This document shows, in pieces, positions 49,457 through 58,554 of a stretch of 64,000 bases of DNA. The stretch comes from Glaciimonas immobilis. Its GTDB lineage: Bacteria > Pseudomonadota > Gammaproteobacteria > Burkholderiales > Burkholderiaceae_D. The position numbers were made by a program, and so were the translations under genes. The notes under the pieces were generated by a model. It was not told where the DNA came from. It saw only the letters and a list, made by a program, of their open reading frames with translations, and did not search any database. How positions within the stretch are numbered: the first letter of the stretch is position 1; each line of letters starts with the position of its first letter. Location of the stretch: contig NZ_JAAOZT010000009.1 of NCBI RefSeq assembly GCF_011947285.1, positions 434,001 through 498,000 of the forward strand. The letters run 5' to 3'.

Positions 49457-49767
49457 ATTTACTTTTTCCGTTGATAGAGGTGCAACGAGGTTGAAGTACA
49501 ACTTTATTAAAACCGTTATCACTATTGGCAGATACGATATTTATCCATTTCAAAAATACGTTTCTGAAGCGGAGCAAAAACATCCATCAGCCACTCAGAT
49601 TATAACGTGGGTGCGTAAAGATAATGCCTGAAAAGAATAGAGGTACTTCCTGTTTTTGATAGATAGATTTCTATTTTCTTCGTTTCGGCACCCACAATGA
49701 GACGGCCTAAAAGCATTGTGGGCTAATATATTGCAGCTCAAGAACAACATCATTACTGCACAAAATT
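49457..49767. promoter_or_regulatory. Divergent promoter region between pip and the lectin-like gene
   Basis: A 311-base non-coding region. It includes perfect inverted arms cccacaatg (49691-49699) and cattgtggg (49714-49722) separated by 14 bases, about 45 bases before the lectin-like gene, a possible operator or mRNA leader hairpin. Confidence 0.45.
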
Positions 49768-51327
49768 ATGAAACAGTTTTATAAAAATATTTTCTTGACG
49801 GGAGGGCTTGCCTCTCTGCTACTGATCCTCTCACCCGCGGTCCAAGCTAAAACTCCGACCACAATATTCGTCGCGCCGGATCAAATTTATACATATGTAC
49901 TAAAGCACCTGCCTGTGTCTTCAATTAAAACGCCACGGCTAAATACAACCGCTTTCGAACCGATTTCTATTACTACTGAAATTGATGGACAAGAGCAAAC
50001 TATCCGTGTTGAGCGCCAGTTAAATGTTCGCGTCAAAATTCAAGGCGTGGATCAGGCTATAACGACATACAGTGGAAAGCAGGGAGAGCTTACTGCGGTA
50101 GTGATTTTAAGAGACCGCAAGCTGGTAATAGTCAGCCCCAATTCAGAAGGATCAATGCAGGTATCTACATTGCAACCCGGACAGGCGCTTGTCGTTACGC
50201 GCACACTGAAAAGTCAGAAACCGCCGGAAGGTCTGGAAGCACCGTCAAGTAATGACCCGCATCTTCCCGACGCCACCACAATTGGAGAGGTTCAACCCGA
50301 ATTGCGTCCCGTGAAAACCGCGGCTTTTCCCGACCACGCATTGCTGATCAATGTCGCTATCCACAACGATGTGACTTTGACGGCGGGACAAGTGTATGAC
50401 GATTATTTCTCCTGGTGGAGTAAAGAAGTTTTGCAACATGTGTCTAGCATGCAGGGCATTCTTCTTAGCTTTTGGGCCCAGGTTCCGGAAGTAACGGATG
50501 TAGACTATAAGGCTTCCGATTCTGGAATTTCATATCAGATTGCCCGCGATGCACTGCTTACAAAGGTATCAGAATGGGCGGACGGCTTTCCTGTTTATCA
50601 AAGTAAATTCATGCTGTTCACCAACGATCGTCTTAATTCCAGCTATTCCGGCCTCGGTCTGACTACTGTAGGAGGTCGATTTGTGATCGCCAGTGGCGCC
50701 AATTATCAGACCGCTGCAGCAATGCTTGGGTGGATGCTTGGCGGGCATCCGGATTATGCGGAAGTGCAATACAACGGTTGGTGGTGTGAAACAATTATGA
50801 CGCGGGAAGCCGAGATAGGTATGCGTGGTAACTGCTATACATACAGTAATAGAAATCGGGCAGATATTACCGCTTATTGGGCGAAAGAAATTCGGGAACA
50901 CGGGGTCGAAGAATTTGTTGTACAAAATGTGGAGACTGGCTTGGTTCTAGATGTGCACGGACAGATTGCAACGGGTGCGGTGGTAGGAGGATGGAAAAAA
51001 TACCATACTATGAATCAGCTATGGAAATACGTTCCCCAAAGTCCATTTGTATTTCGTCTGGCGTCGCAGGCGGCAGATGGCTTATGTCTATCCGTTTACG
51101 GAGCGGAAGCAAACTCCGCTGATCTGCAACCTTGTGATAGTGGATATTACGGCATGGATTTTACCTTCCAATTTAAGAAAGCTGTTACCGCCGTTGCGCA
51201 TTTAAAAAATCTTAATACCGGTCTTTTTTTAAGCATTAATGCTGATAACGACATTAGACTTTCTAATATCGAAGCGGTATCAGTACATAAAAATTGGTTC
51301 ATGCAAAAAATGGGGTCTGTGCGTTAG
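49768..51327 (+). CDS. Secreted metalloprotease-like protein with C-terminal lectin-like domain
   Basis: A 519-residue protein with a signal peptide (about 1-27, AVQAK). Residues about 190-355 have the look of a metzincin-type metalloprotease fold (LINVAIHNDVTLTAGQVYDDY, then AMLGWMLGGHPDYAEV and NGWWCETIM), but the place where HExxH would be expected reads AMLGW, so the zinc site appears lost and only a His at about 327 remains. Residues about 385-515 resemble a ricin-type beta-trefoil: FVVQNVETGLVLDVHG, MNQLWKYVP, GLCLSVYGAE, LQPC and LKNLNTGLFLSI. Probably a secreted binding protein that evolved from a protease. Family assignment is tentative. Confidence 0.65.
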   Translation: MKQFYKNIFLTGGLASLLLILSPAVQAKTPTTIFVAPDQIYTYVLKHLPVSSIKTPRLNTTAFEPISITTEIDGQEQTIRVERQLNVRVKIQGVDQAITTYSGKQGELTAVVILRDRKLVIVSPNSEGSMQVSTLQPGQALVVTRTLKSQKPPEGLEAPSSNDPHLPDATTIGEVQPELRPVKTAAFPDHALLINVAIHNDVTLTAGQVYDDYFSWWSKEVLQHVSSMQGILLSFWAQVPEVTDVDYKASDSGISYQIARDALLTKVSEWADGFPVYQSKFMLFTNDRLNSSYSGLGLTTVGGRFVIASGANYQTAAAMLGWMLGGHPDYAEVQYNGWWCETIMTREAEIGMRGNCYTYSNRNRADITAYWAKEIREHGVEEFVVQNVETGLVLDVHGQIATGAVVGGWKKYHTMNQLWKYVPQSPFVFRLASQAADGLCLSVYGAEANSADLQPCDSGYYGMDFTFQFKKAVTAVAHLKNLNTGLFLSINADNDIRLSNIEAVSVHKNWFMQKMGSVR

Positions 51328-51538
51328 GGAGGTTATAGGCCTACTTCACGGATAGAGTGCATTGAAGAGTGAGTCATAAAAACGTTGCTGCCGCGCTAAT
51401 AAACGCTGGCGTGCTTTGGGTGGCTAACTAACGTCCCGGATGCGTTACACTAATTCTACGCTCGCAGGAAATACCAGCACGCTACTGGTAATCCACGGGG
51501 AATAACCATTGCACCCTCACTTGAAAGGTCTCAGATCT

Positions 51539-52747
51539 ATGCCTCAGCACGGCTTTCCCGCAGCACGCCTTATCGTTCAAAATCTTGTGGCCTCGCAGAT
51601 TCGCGAAGTCGCTAACGTCGGTATCGGACGTGCCGATGTGTTGCCGTTCTGGTTCGGTGAGCCGGATCAGGTCACGCCAGCGTTTATTCGCGATGCCGCC
51701 AAATTAGCACTGGATGACGGCGACACTTTTTATACCAGCAACTATGGTATCCCACCGTTGCGGGAAGCGATTGCGGCATACTTATCGGCATTGCATCGTC
51801 CGGTAGACGCCAGTCGGGTGGCGGTCACGTCATCCGGCGTGTCGGCGCTGATGCTGTTGTCTCAAATGATTATCAGTCCCGGGGATCGGGTCGTGGCAGT
51901 AACGCCGTTGTGGCCTAACGTGGTTGAAATTCCTAAAATTCTTGGTGCTGAGGTGGTGCGGGTGCCACTGCGGTTGGGGGATGTATGGGATCTCGATATC
52001 CAGCAACTACTGGATGCGTTGACACCCGGCACCCGCGCAGTAATGATTAATTCTCCCAATAATCCAACCGGCTGGGTCATGTCGCGTACCCAGCAAAAAC
52101 TGGTTCTGGCGCATTGTCGTCAGCACGGTATCTGGATTGTCGCGGATGATGTTTATGAACGCGTCGTCTATACAAACTCATCAACTACAGGCGGGCAGAC
52201 AGAAGACGGCAACGATAAAACATGCGCGCCGTCATTTCTGGATATTGCCGAGCCGGACGACCTGCTTATTTCCTCCAATAGTTTTTCCAAGGCCTGGTTG
52301 ATGACGGGTTGGCGTCTCGGTTGGTTGGTTGCGCCACCATCTTTAATGGTGGACCTGGGCAAGTTAATTGAATACAACACGTCTTGTGCGCCGGGATTTG
52401 TGCAGCGCGCCGGTATCGCCGCGATTGCCGGTGGCGATACTGTTATTGCTGCCACCATGACGCGCTATCAAACCGCACGCGACTATTTATACCAGCGCCT
52501 GAACGCGCTGCCCGGCATCACCGCGCCGCTGCCAAAAGGGGCGATGTATTTGTTTTTTCGGATGGAGGGTGTGACCGATAGTCTGGCCTTGTGCAAGCAG
52601 TTGGTGCGGGACGCAGGCCTTGGTCTCGCACCGGGCAGTGCTTTTGGCGCAGAAGGCGAAGGCTGTATTCGCTGGTGCTTTGCAAGTTCAGTGGAACGGA
52701 TCGAACTGGGTGTTCAGTGTCTGGAGAGGTTTTTGTCGGTCCGCTAG
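51539..52747 (+). CDS. Pyridoxal-phosphate aminotransferase, class I/II
   Basis: A fold-type I aminotransferase, 402 residues from the ATG at 51539; a TTG at 51509 would add ten residues. Motifs: PFWFGEPDQVTPAF, FYTSNYGIPPLREAI, NSPNNPTGWVM, the phosphate/PLP-binding DDVYERVVY, and the Schiff-base Lys in SSNSFSKAWLMTGWRLGW. The C-terminal RWCFASSVERIELG carries the carboxylate-binding Arg. The amino acid substrate cannot be read from sequence. It stands alone between two secreted-protein genes. Confidence 0.92.
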   Translation: MPQHGFPAARLIVQNLVASQIREVANVGIGRADVLPFWFGEPDQVTPAFIRDAAKLALDDGDTFYTSNYGIPPLREAIAAYLSALHRPVDASRVAVTSSGVSALMLLSQMIISPGDRVVAVTPLWPNVVEIPKILGAEVVRVPLRLGDVWDLDIQQLLDALTPGTRAVMINSPNNPTGWVMSRTQQKLVLAHCRQHGIWIVADDVYERVVYTNSSTTGGQTEDGNDKTCAPSFLDIAEPDDLLISSNSFSKAWLMTGWRLGWLVAPPSLMVDLGKLIEYNTSCAPGFVQRAGIAAIAGGDTVIAATMTRYQTARDYLYQRLNALPGITAPLPKGAMYLFFRMEGVTDSLALCKQLVRDAGLGLAPGSAFGAEGEGCIRWCFASSVERIELGVQCLERFLSVR

Positions 52748-53310
52748 TTTATGCCCGTGCGTCAAGATTAACAGGGTATGCATAAAGATGCTTCAGCGTG
52801 TACTTTTGCCTGGCAATAGGATAAAAAAAGATAGTAGCCTCAATCATTTATTGGGGGTTACTTTAGCAGCTCGCAACGGACTGCTATTCTAAAACGCACC
52901 ATTTGCAAACCGCAGGTACCCAAAAATTCTCTGCGTAAGCGCTGCATTTCAATCACTTTCAGTAGTTAACTTCCGCTCGCTCTCGTTCGAGAAAAACAGA
53001 TTTTTTGGCATCTATCAACCTCTCCATTTCTCTTCGGTTTTAATCTCACCCTGATGCAGCTAACGTCTGCCTCGTCGCTATTGTTTGCGCACCAATGTAT
53101 TTACGACGCCGTTGAATAATTTGATAATTAGCGCTCAGATAAATCTATGTAATGCAGAATTATCTGAGCAATAAAAAGAATAGTCTTAGTCAAATAAAGA
53201 AAAAATCTACTATTTTCTGGGATGGGAAATATTTCCTATTGTGGCTCACTGCTGATGAGGTTTTTTATCTTCAGGATTTTGTATGGAATCGCATTGTTTA
53301 AGGAAATGTA
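52748..53310 (+). promoter_or_regulatory. Upstream control region of the fimbrial gene
   Basis: A 563-base gap before fimA. It contains an inverted repeat ctcagata (53134-53141) / tatctgag (53161-53168), then tcttagtcaaata at 53184-53196 and ctatttt at 53210-53216, about 100 bases before the fimbrial start. The same arrangement recurs at 56359-56440. The conserved order suggests a regulator site followed by a promoter. An aaggaa ribosome binding site precedes the ATG. Confidence 0.5.
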
Positions 53311-53841
53311 ATGCAATTAAAATTAGCCGCCACTATCGCAGCGTTGACGCTTGCTGGCTTCGCATCACAATCGGCTATGGCCTCTGACGGAAAAGTGAAC
53401 TTTGAAGGAAAAGTCGCACAAACGACTTGTACTAATAAAGGTGAGAACTATGTAAACCTTGGTGTCCTGAATCTTGGCGACGCAACAATGACGGACAAAG
53501 GGACAAAAGGTCTGGCTAACCGCTTTTATCTGAAGCTTGAGAATTGTACAGATTTCGCAAGTAAGAATGCCACAGTGAAGTTTACCGGCTCAGCGGTGGA
53601 CGGTGATCCTAAGTTACTGGTTAACGCTACCGGTGCTGAATTTGCGACGCGCGTTGGCGTTGAGATTGCGGATGATAATGGCAAACAAATTCTGGGTGTT
53701 GATTCCAAACAATTTACATTGTTGGGCGTGTCTAACAAACTGTTATTTGATGCGCGCTTTGTTCGTACAGCCGAGACCGCCACTCCTATGACGGCAGGTA
53801 AGGTAGTGGCCATCGCAGAATTCGATATCACTTACCAGTAA
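53311..53841 (+). CDS. Type 1-like fimbrial major subunit
   Basis: A 176-residue chaperone-usher pilin with a signal peptide (about 1-24, SAMASDG). The mature protein starts with the donor-strand region GKVNFEGKVAQTTC, contains the two disulphide-forming cysteines (QTTCTNK, LENCTDF), VGVEIADDNGKQIL and ends AIAEFDITYQ, with the penultimate Tyr common to such subunits. It should be assembled by a chaperone and usher, but the next gene is a broken chaperone hybrid and no usher is visible, so assembly would need a system elsewhere. Confidence 0.9.
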   Translation: MQLKLAATIAALTLAGFASQSAMASDGKVNFEGKVAQTTCTNKGENYVNLGVLNLGDATMTDKGTKGLANRFYLKLENCTDFASKNATVKFTGSAVDGDPKLLVNATGAEFATRVGVEIADDNGKQILGVDSKQFTLLGVSNKLLFDARFVRTAETATPMTAGKVVAIAEFDITYQ

Positions 53842-54014
53842 GAATATTTCGGCAGATAATGCCGCCGCTCTTCGGTCCCTTTCGTCCTGAAGACCGTATC
53901 TTCCAGCTTCAACTCAGCTAAGAGTTAATTCATTTTCCTATAGCGACAATGCAATGCGTCTGGTAAATGGCCAGAGCGTTAATTTCTGTCGACTATGCAT
54001 TGCTAAGGGCCGTT

Positions 54015-54676
54015 ATGTTTCCACATTACTTTACACGCACATGCGCAGTCGCACTGTTGTCGTTCGGCTGCGCAACGCACGCTGCAGCAAGCATTAGCGT
54101 TGGTGGAACGCGTGTGATATACGACGCGGCTAAGCGGGAGGCCTCTGTCTCTATTCGTAATCTGGGTAATGCGCCTTACGTTGTGCAGGCCTGGATCGAC
54201 GCGGGCCGGAGCGTGTGGCGGGAGATAAATCGGCATTGGTCGTAACGCCGCCGCTGTCCTGGTTAGATGCCGGCAAAGAAAACATTCTCAGAATCGTTAA
54301 ACGCAAGGGCGCAGATTTTAGTGGGAGTGGCACTAAAACTAAATCAACCCCGTTTTATATTGTCCTTAATTGTCCTTCAGCAGGGGACACCGCCTTCAAT
54401 ATTTACACCCAGATAGATACCACAACTCCGATCGGGGATCTTGTAGGCGTGATCGGGTTGACCCCTGAACCGGATGTCGCACAAGGTATCGGTATCCAAT
54501 TGTCCGATGAGGCTGGCAAGCCGATTAATCTTGGCACGCCCGTTCTGATGGGCAGACATGCTGGTGCAGAAAGTCAGCAAACAATCTCATTACAAGCTGC
54601 TTATTTGCAGATATCCGAGAAGCCAACCGCTGGGGTGGCGAACGGTGCCGTGACGTTCACAATGCGTCACAAATAA
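54015..54676 (+). pseudogene. Hybrid remnant: fimbrial chaperone N-terminus joined to pilin C-terminus
   Basis: From the ATG at 54015 a signal peptide and PapD-like chaperone N-domain can be read (ISVGGTRVIYDAAKREASVSIRN...QAWIDAG). Near 54205-54215 the frame shifts; the next frame continues the chaperone with SALVVTPPLSWLDAGKENILRIV. Straight after VKRKG the sequence changes to a pilin or adhesin C-terminus: STPFYIVLNCPSAG, GIGIQLSDEAGKPINLG, LQAAYLQ and GAVTFTM. The chaperone C-domain, any usher and the pilin N-terminus are therefore missing. This looks like the product of a large internal deletion plus a frameshift in a former pilus operon. Confidence 0.8.
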
Positions 54677-55187
54677 ATGTGCTCTGCAACGGTAAATGCA
54701 TTGCGGGGCGCATATCACTGCAATATTTCCATCACATTCGCAATTTCTTAAAACAGCATGCGTGTATATCAATATGAAAGGTAAGCTCCTTTGACATAAA
54801 AAAATCTAATTGCCCGATTGGTTATTAAAATTTGATGATTAGATAGTACGAATAGGCCGATTAACACCCTAAAAGGTTATGCCCACAATAAGGCGGGCAT
54901 TAAATCCATAACTCAAGATAATTCAAACGACGGCATATTGGGCTGGTCCGAAAACGCCGATTATATTTTCCGAGGTCTGCAGGCCTTGGTCGCAGCGCAC
55001 TGCCATTGGCGGCATGTATTCGTAGTTGATTGACTTCCATCGATTGTCATGACTGTCATTTACTGCCATGGGTCGCGATAAATAGTGCCGAAAAAACCGC
55101 ATAGTTCAACGAGCGCGGCGGATTTTGCCTGCGGTCGGCTTGCCCCTCGCCGGAGTGTGAATTTCTCCCATTTTTTTAAATAGAAAT
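54677..55187 (+). other. Intergenic region between the pilus remnant and the YadA-like gene
   Basis: A 511-base gap, AT-rich in its first third. A small gcccacaataaggcgggc inverted repeat lies near 54881-54898. Otherwise I see no gene and no clear promoter. Confidence 0.3.
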
Positions 55188-56081
55188 ATGATTATGTTAA
55201 AACTGAAAAAAACTTCTTCAATATTATTGGCAGCGATTGCCTTAACCGTTTCTGGTAGCGCGTTCAGCGTTAATCCCGGTGATTTGTCGAATGTACGTGG
55301 CGAGATAGCAATGGTGGCGGGCGGTTCGTTAGAAGGTAACTGGAATACCACCGGACGATATGTTTCATCAGCAAAAGGTGGTGTGGCGGTGGGTGCACTC
55401 GCCTTTGCTACACTCGATTCTGAGGCCGCGCTAGGCACCCTAAGTAGCAAATGGTACAAATATGACACCTACGCTACGGCCGTGGGTTCACAATCCAACG
55501 CCTGGGGATATAAGGGCACGGCGTTAGGTTTCAAGGCGGTCGCTGGCGACAAGGACGGCTCTGCCAATAATCTTCTTACCAACACCACGGCCGTTGGTTA
55601 CAGCAGCCATGCGTACGCCAGTTATTCGACCGCGATTGGTGCTGATGCCGAAGTCCGCGTCGACGGTGGTGTGGCGCTGGGCGCGAACTCAGAGCTGGAC
55701 AAATACCGTGACCAGACACCACAAGAAGACACCGTGGTCTATAACGGTAATATAGCTAAATTGAACTTTTTAGCAAAAAACAGCCGTCAAGGTGCGGTCT
55801 CGGTCGGTTCTTATTATCTGGGCAGCAGGTCCAACGAGGAAGTTGGTGGTCATCGGCAAATCAAACGCGTTGCCGACGGATCGGACAACAGCGATGCGGT
55901 TACCGTGCGCCAATTGGTCGAAGTCATCGTGCCGCTGGATAAAGACCTGAGTAATATTGACGCTAAGCTGACGGATCTTAATGCGCGTCTGGCTGGTCTT
56001 GTCGCGCTTGAAACTAAGATGAAAAATTTGGAAGCACGGATGCTGGTACTGGAGGACGGATCAGGTTATAAAAATAAGTAA
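55188..56081 (+). CDS. YadA-like trimeric adhesin head and stalk protein lacking a membrane anchor
   Basis: A 297-residue protein with a signal peptide (about 1-27, GSAFSVN). Head repeats of the YadA/Hep_Hag type run from about 60 to 175: GVAVGALAFA, ATAVGSQSNAWGYKGTALGFKA, TTAVGYSSHAYASYSTAIGADA, GVALGANSEL. A neck motif follows (RQIKRVADGSDNSDAVTVRQL split over about 223-243), then a coiled coil to the end. The C-terminal YadA beta-barrel anchor that normally exports and holds such proteins is absent, so it is either periplasmic, secreted by another route, or held by a partner. An ATG at 55194 is an alternative start. Confidence 0.88.
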   Translation: MIMLKLKKTSSILLAAIALTVSGSAFSVNPGDLSNVRGEIAMVAGGSLEGNWNTTGRYVSSAKGGVAVGALAFATLDSEAALGTLSSKWYKYDTYATAVGSQSNAWGYKGTALGFKAVAGDKDGSANNLLTNTTAVGYSSHAYASYSTAIGADAEVRVDGGVALGANSELDKYRDQTPQEDTVVYNGNIAKLNFLAKNSRQGAVSVGSYYLGSRSNEEVGGHRQIKRVADGSDNSDAVTVRQLVEVIVPLDKDLSNIDAKLTDLNARLAGLVALETKMKNLEARMLVLEDGSGYKNK

Positions 56082-56130
56082 TTTAGTCGTTAATATTATG
56101 AGTGTTTTTTAAGTAAAACCTAACAGGAGT

Positions 56131-56160
56131 GGTCTACAGCATAGCTGTACACCATTTTTT
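56131..56160 (+). terminator. Intrinsic terminator after the YadA-like gene
   Basis: A stem of ten positions with one mismatch (ggtctacagc / gctgtacacc), an ata loop and a run of six T. It lies 50 bases after the stop codon. A nearly identical hairpin occurs at 59096-59129. Confidence 0.8.
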
Positions 56161-56826
56161 AACTATGCTCCGTGTTGCCCTATGACTTATAAGTAGTGAA
56201 CTCCCGATTTCGATCGATTGATACCAAAAATAGATGCTTTGGTCTCTTCCAATTTCTTTCGTTTCAATACAACTTTGATGGCAACTCGCGGCTGCTGCAT
56301 CGCATGTGGGTGCGCTTCAACTTATCCTCACTCCGATGAATATTGATTAATACGAATACAGATATTTCTGCCTGATACAGATTTATCTGTGTCATTTAAA
56401 GAAAATTCTTAGTCAAATATAGATAAGTCCTCTATTTTTCTTTAAGGCAAATATCTACCATTGCACCTGTGTTCCTGATGGCGTTTGCGATGGCGCTAAA
56501 GCCGTTCGTGACAATAAAGTTGAATGGCGAATATCGCCAGCCAGTTATACGTTTGATACTGGCTCAAAAAATAGCGATCCGAAACTTTCGTTACTGACTT
56601 TGGTGGGAGTGTACCAAGGTTAAATTGATCCCATTCGATACCGTTTTGAATCGCCCTTAACCGTCCTGCGCTAAGAAATAGCGCCACTGATATTTCCATA
56701 TCAATAGACCAAAAAATTTTATCCACGATGTTATTGAAGTGTCGGATTATCGCTCGCTTCGGATCTCTTTCACGGTATGGGTGAATTAAATTGGATTTTT
56801 TATTTTTTTAATTTAACGAATAAGAT
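56161..56826 (+). promoter_or_regulatory. Duplicated control region without its own gene, upstream of the beta-propeller gene
   Basis: About 56240-56480 is a diverged copy of the fimA upstream region. It has two palindromic boxes (cagatatttctg at 56359-56370 and acagatttatctgt at 56377-56390), then tcttagtcaaata at 56407-56419 and ctatttt at 56432, with nearly the same spacing as before fimA. No start codon follows at the expected place; a frame from about 56423 to the TAA at 56621 is open but has no usual start and may be a gene remnant. The next gene starts 395 bases later. Confidence 0.5.
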
Positions 56827-58554
56827 ATGAATATACCAAAAAGAAGTAAACAAAATGCCCTCCGATTGTTACCTTTGGCGATAGGAATTGCGCTTTGTTC
56901 GGGCACCGCCTGGGCTAAACCCGGTGATGTCACATGGCAGCATGGCGGGATGACCAGAGAAGTGAGTAGTGATCAAGCCAGTTATTATGATCTTGCAGTC
57001 GATGCCCAGGGCGACCTCTACACGACAGAGGAACCCAAAGGATGGAGCAATGTGCTTGCGTTCAAAGGAGCCAGTCCTCGCTTCGAGCAGAAATGGACGG
57101 AAACAATTTTAGTCGAGGGTCCATCTAGACATCTGCTGCTCAAGGGCGACAAGCTTGCGACGCTATCGTCGGACGAGAACAGCCTCACGCTGATTGATCG
57201 GATCAGCGGTAAAGTCTCAAGCCAGACGAAAGTCAATCTTGGTGACCACAAGATTGAAAAGGTGGACAAACCGATGACCTTAGGCCGGGACGGCACGCTG
57301 TACTTCAATAATTGCAAAACCCGCATTAATGAAGGTATGACCTACTCTTTAGTAACTGCGATTGGTTTCGGCGACGGCTTGGTTAAATGGGAAAAACGGC
57401 CCTACAAACATGCCTATTGCACAGTGCCATTGACTACACAAGGCTATGTTTTTAATGCGCCTGCGCCCGCGGTGGATGCCGAGGGTACCGTGCATACGGT
57501 TACATCTCCCGATATGAGCAAAGAGGCTATCTTTTTAAATATAAAAGAAGACAACATCGTGCGCGGGCCGACAATGAAGGGGTTATTAACAGGACATCCT
57601 GTGCCAGGCCCCGATGGCATGCTGTATGTGATCGGTTATCCGGACGTGTTTGGCTTTAAAGATTATGGGCTATACGCCGTCAATCCAAAAGCTGATGCCT
57701 ACCACGAGTCTGCTCAACGGATTCAGGGCGCGACGTTTGGAAGCAAGAACGTCCCCACTTTTCTGCCCGAGCCAGTTATCGCAGGCAATTCCATTTACTT
57801 CATGGATACCGCAGAAGGCGACAAATGGGCGCTCTCTGCAGCCACGTTCAACGATGGCAAGAGCGATGCGACAACGTTGCGCTGGACCTTCCCTTTCCTG
57901 GACACAGAAACCTGGCAAACCAAAGAGTACATGACCACCACACCGGCAGTTAGTGAGGATGGCACGCTCTATGTTGGGACCAATCTTGCCCTGTATGGCA
58001 TTGATACCGTCACCGGCAAGCAAAAATGGAAGCGTACCGAATTAAACAATGCCGGTGCCAAAACCCTAACCATTGGACTGGATGGCACGGTGTATTTCAT
58101 CGGCTGTAAGAGCAAATGTATTGTTGCCATTGAGGGTGACGGTAGTGCATTGGCTAAGGGTTCATGGCCTAAAGGGCGCGGTGACCTTGGCAACACCGGT
58201 CAGGCGCAAGTGGTTGAACAGCCGGACGTGATTGGTGCAGCACCTGTCGCTGCGCTTGAGATCAGTGGCATTACGGATGCAACGTTTTTTGGCAGGGTCT
58301 CCACTTTACTTGGCGCTAGCGGCTCTACCGATCCAGACGGCAAGGTTCAGCCGTGGGAACTGACGTATGCATGGAGCGTGACGCAAGCAGACATGGTGGA
58401 ATTGGAATCCCCTGATTCGGTCTCGACCATGATCCGGCTGAAGGAAGTTGCAACCAAAGACTTCGACGTAGTTGTCACGCTAAAAGTGACCAATCCAGTG
58501 ACCGGAAAATCTAGTGTAGCGCATCAAACTTTGCACGCCAAAGCGGGTAAGTAA
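56827..58554 (+). CDS. Secreted PQQ-like beta-propeller protein with C-terminal PKD-type domain
   Basis: A 575-residue protein with a signal peptide (about 1-30, GTAWAKPG). Residues about 45-455 carry beta-propeller blades of the PQQ/outer-membrane-assembly type, with recurring AxxxDGTLYxG patterns (AVDAQGDLYTT, LGRDGTLYFNN, VSEDGTLYVGTN, IGLDGTVYFIG) and the tryptophan-containing KQKWKR blade closing. Residues about 480-575 form an Ig-like PKD domain (LGASGSTDPDGKVQPWELTYAWSV split over 498-521, VTLKVTNP). Likely an extracellular or periplasmic binding protein; no catalytic residues for a PQQ enzyme are evident. Confidence 0.85.
   Translation: MNIPKRSKQNALRLLPLAIGIALCSGTAWAKPGDVTWQHGGMTREVSSDQASYYDLAVDAQGDLYTTEEPKGWSNVLAFKGASPRFEQKWTETILVEGPSRHLLLKGDKLATLSSDENSLTLIDRISGKVSSQTKVNLGDHKIEKVDKPMTLGRDGTLYFNNCKTRINEGMTYSLVTAIGFGDGLVKWEKRPYKHAYCTVPLTTQGYVFNAPAPAVDAEGTVHTVTSPDMSKEAIFLNIKEDNIVRGPTMKGLLTGHPVPGPDGMLYVIGYPDVFGFKDYGLYAVNPKADAYHESAQRIQGATFGSKNVPTFLPEPVIAGNSIYFMDTAEGDKWALSAATFNDGKSDATTLRWTFPFLDTETWQTKEYMTTTPAVSEDGTLYVGTNLALYGIDTVTGKQKWKRTELNNAGAKTLTIGLDGTVYFIGCKSKCIVAIEGDGSALAKGSWPKGRGDLGNTGQAQVVEQPDVIGAAPVAALEISGITDATFFGRVSTLLGASGSTDPDGKVQPWELTYAWSVTQADMVELESPDSVSTMIRLKEVATKDFDVVVTLKVTNPVTGKSSVAHQTLHAKAGK

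Noticed and set aside
56423-56623. A short plus-strand gene after the duplicated promoter
   Set aside because: The frame has no usable start codon or ribosome binding site and no recognisable product; kept only as a possible remnant.
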